Program-made: the position numbers and the translations under genes | The notes under the pieces: generated by a model | Told to the model about the DNA's origin: nothing | What the model saw: the letters and a program-made list of their open reading frames with translations, nothing else | Database searches by the model: none | From: Pachyseris speciosa | Taxonomy: Eukaryota > Cnidaria > Anthozoa > Scleractinia > Pachyseridae | Length of the DNA: 64,000 bases | Direction: 5' to 3' | Assembly: GCA_016490735.1 (NCBI GenBank) | Contig: JAEMWC010000284.1 | Coordinates: 513,501 to 577,500, forward strand | In this document: piece by piece, positions 63,900 through 64,000 of the stretch | How the letters are laid out: each line of letters opens with the position of its first letter | How positions within the stretch are numbered: the first letter of the stretch is position 1

Positions 63900-64000
63900 G
63901 AACTCGAGGAAAGTACATAAAAATGTCGTTATGCGAGGGAAAAGGGAGTGGTTAAAAGTCGCTGTTGGTTTTGGTTGGGCTTGTATGTTGTTGAGAAAGT
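63900..64000. mobile_element. CCAAT-rich MITE, copy 3 (cut by window end)
   Basis: Matches the middle of the copy at 54596-54871 (GTCGC, GTTGGTTTTGGTT, GTTGAGAAAGT). Its outer end lies beyond the window. Confidence 0.65.

Overview
The window looks like nuclear DNA of an animal, most likely a cnidarian (anthozoan, probably a stony coral). It has intron-rich genes with GT-AG splice sites, no operons, low to moderate GC, Penelope-like, BEL/Pao and LINE retroelements, tRNA-derived SINEs, and very many small inverted-repeat DNA elements. No sequence names the species, so this is inference from gene and repeat style.

Layout. (1) 328-10609, minus: an 11-exon gene for a secreted or lysosomal acid beta-galactosidase (GH35, GLB1-like). 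The predicted splice sites join into an open frame of 681 aa. A second first exon with its own signal peptide lies in intron 1 (9620-9897) and also splices in frame. (2) 10610-15283: intergenic DNA holding a palindromic Penelope-like element with hammerhead-ribozyme-like motifs and a GIY-YIG endonuclease fragment. (3) 15284-40196, plus: a head-to-head second GLB1-like copy with the same 11 exons and also 682 codons. Its first exon has a Trp-to-stop (TGA) change, and one intron has a GC donor. Its introns are swollen by a nearly intact BEL/Pao LTR retrotransposon (17436-24640), MITEs, a SINE and a 1.1-kb polypyrimidine tract. (4) 42297-44432, minus: a single-coding-exon J-domain protein with a glycine-rich hydrophobic core and tryptophan-rich modules at each end; codon 76 is an in-frame TGA. 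(5) 45.6-51.1 kb: repeats, including a Penelope fragment, a tRNA-SINE and a TTAA-flanked foldback element carrying a THAP-like start. (6) 51.4-57.3 kb, plus: the C-terminal half of an ANKZF1/Vms1-like gene, apparently 5' truncated and frame-broken upstream but clean in its last four exons. (7) 58.2-61.4 kb: a tRNA-SINE and a nested stack in which a LINE sits in a Penelope terminal repeat, inside a TIR element. (8) 62669-63810, minus: the last coding exon of a class A (rhodopsin-type) peptide-receptor-like GPCR.

The host genes do not form a pathway; they are neighbours. The dominant story is an inverted duplication of a digestive/lysosomal glycosidase followed by asymmetric decay, in a repeat-rich setting. 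Best candidates for something undescribed are the TGA-interrupted J-domain protein, the alternative GLB1 first exon, the ribozyme-bearing Penelope palindrome, and the THAP foldback element. Coordinates of splice junctions were read by eye from GT/AG positions, reading phase and comparison of the two copies.
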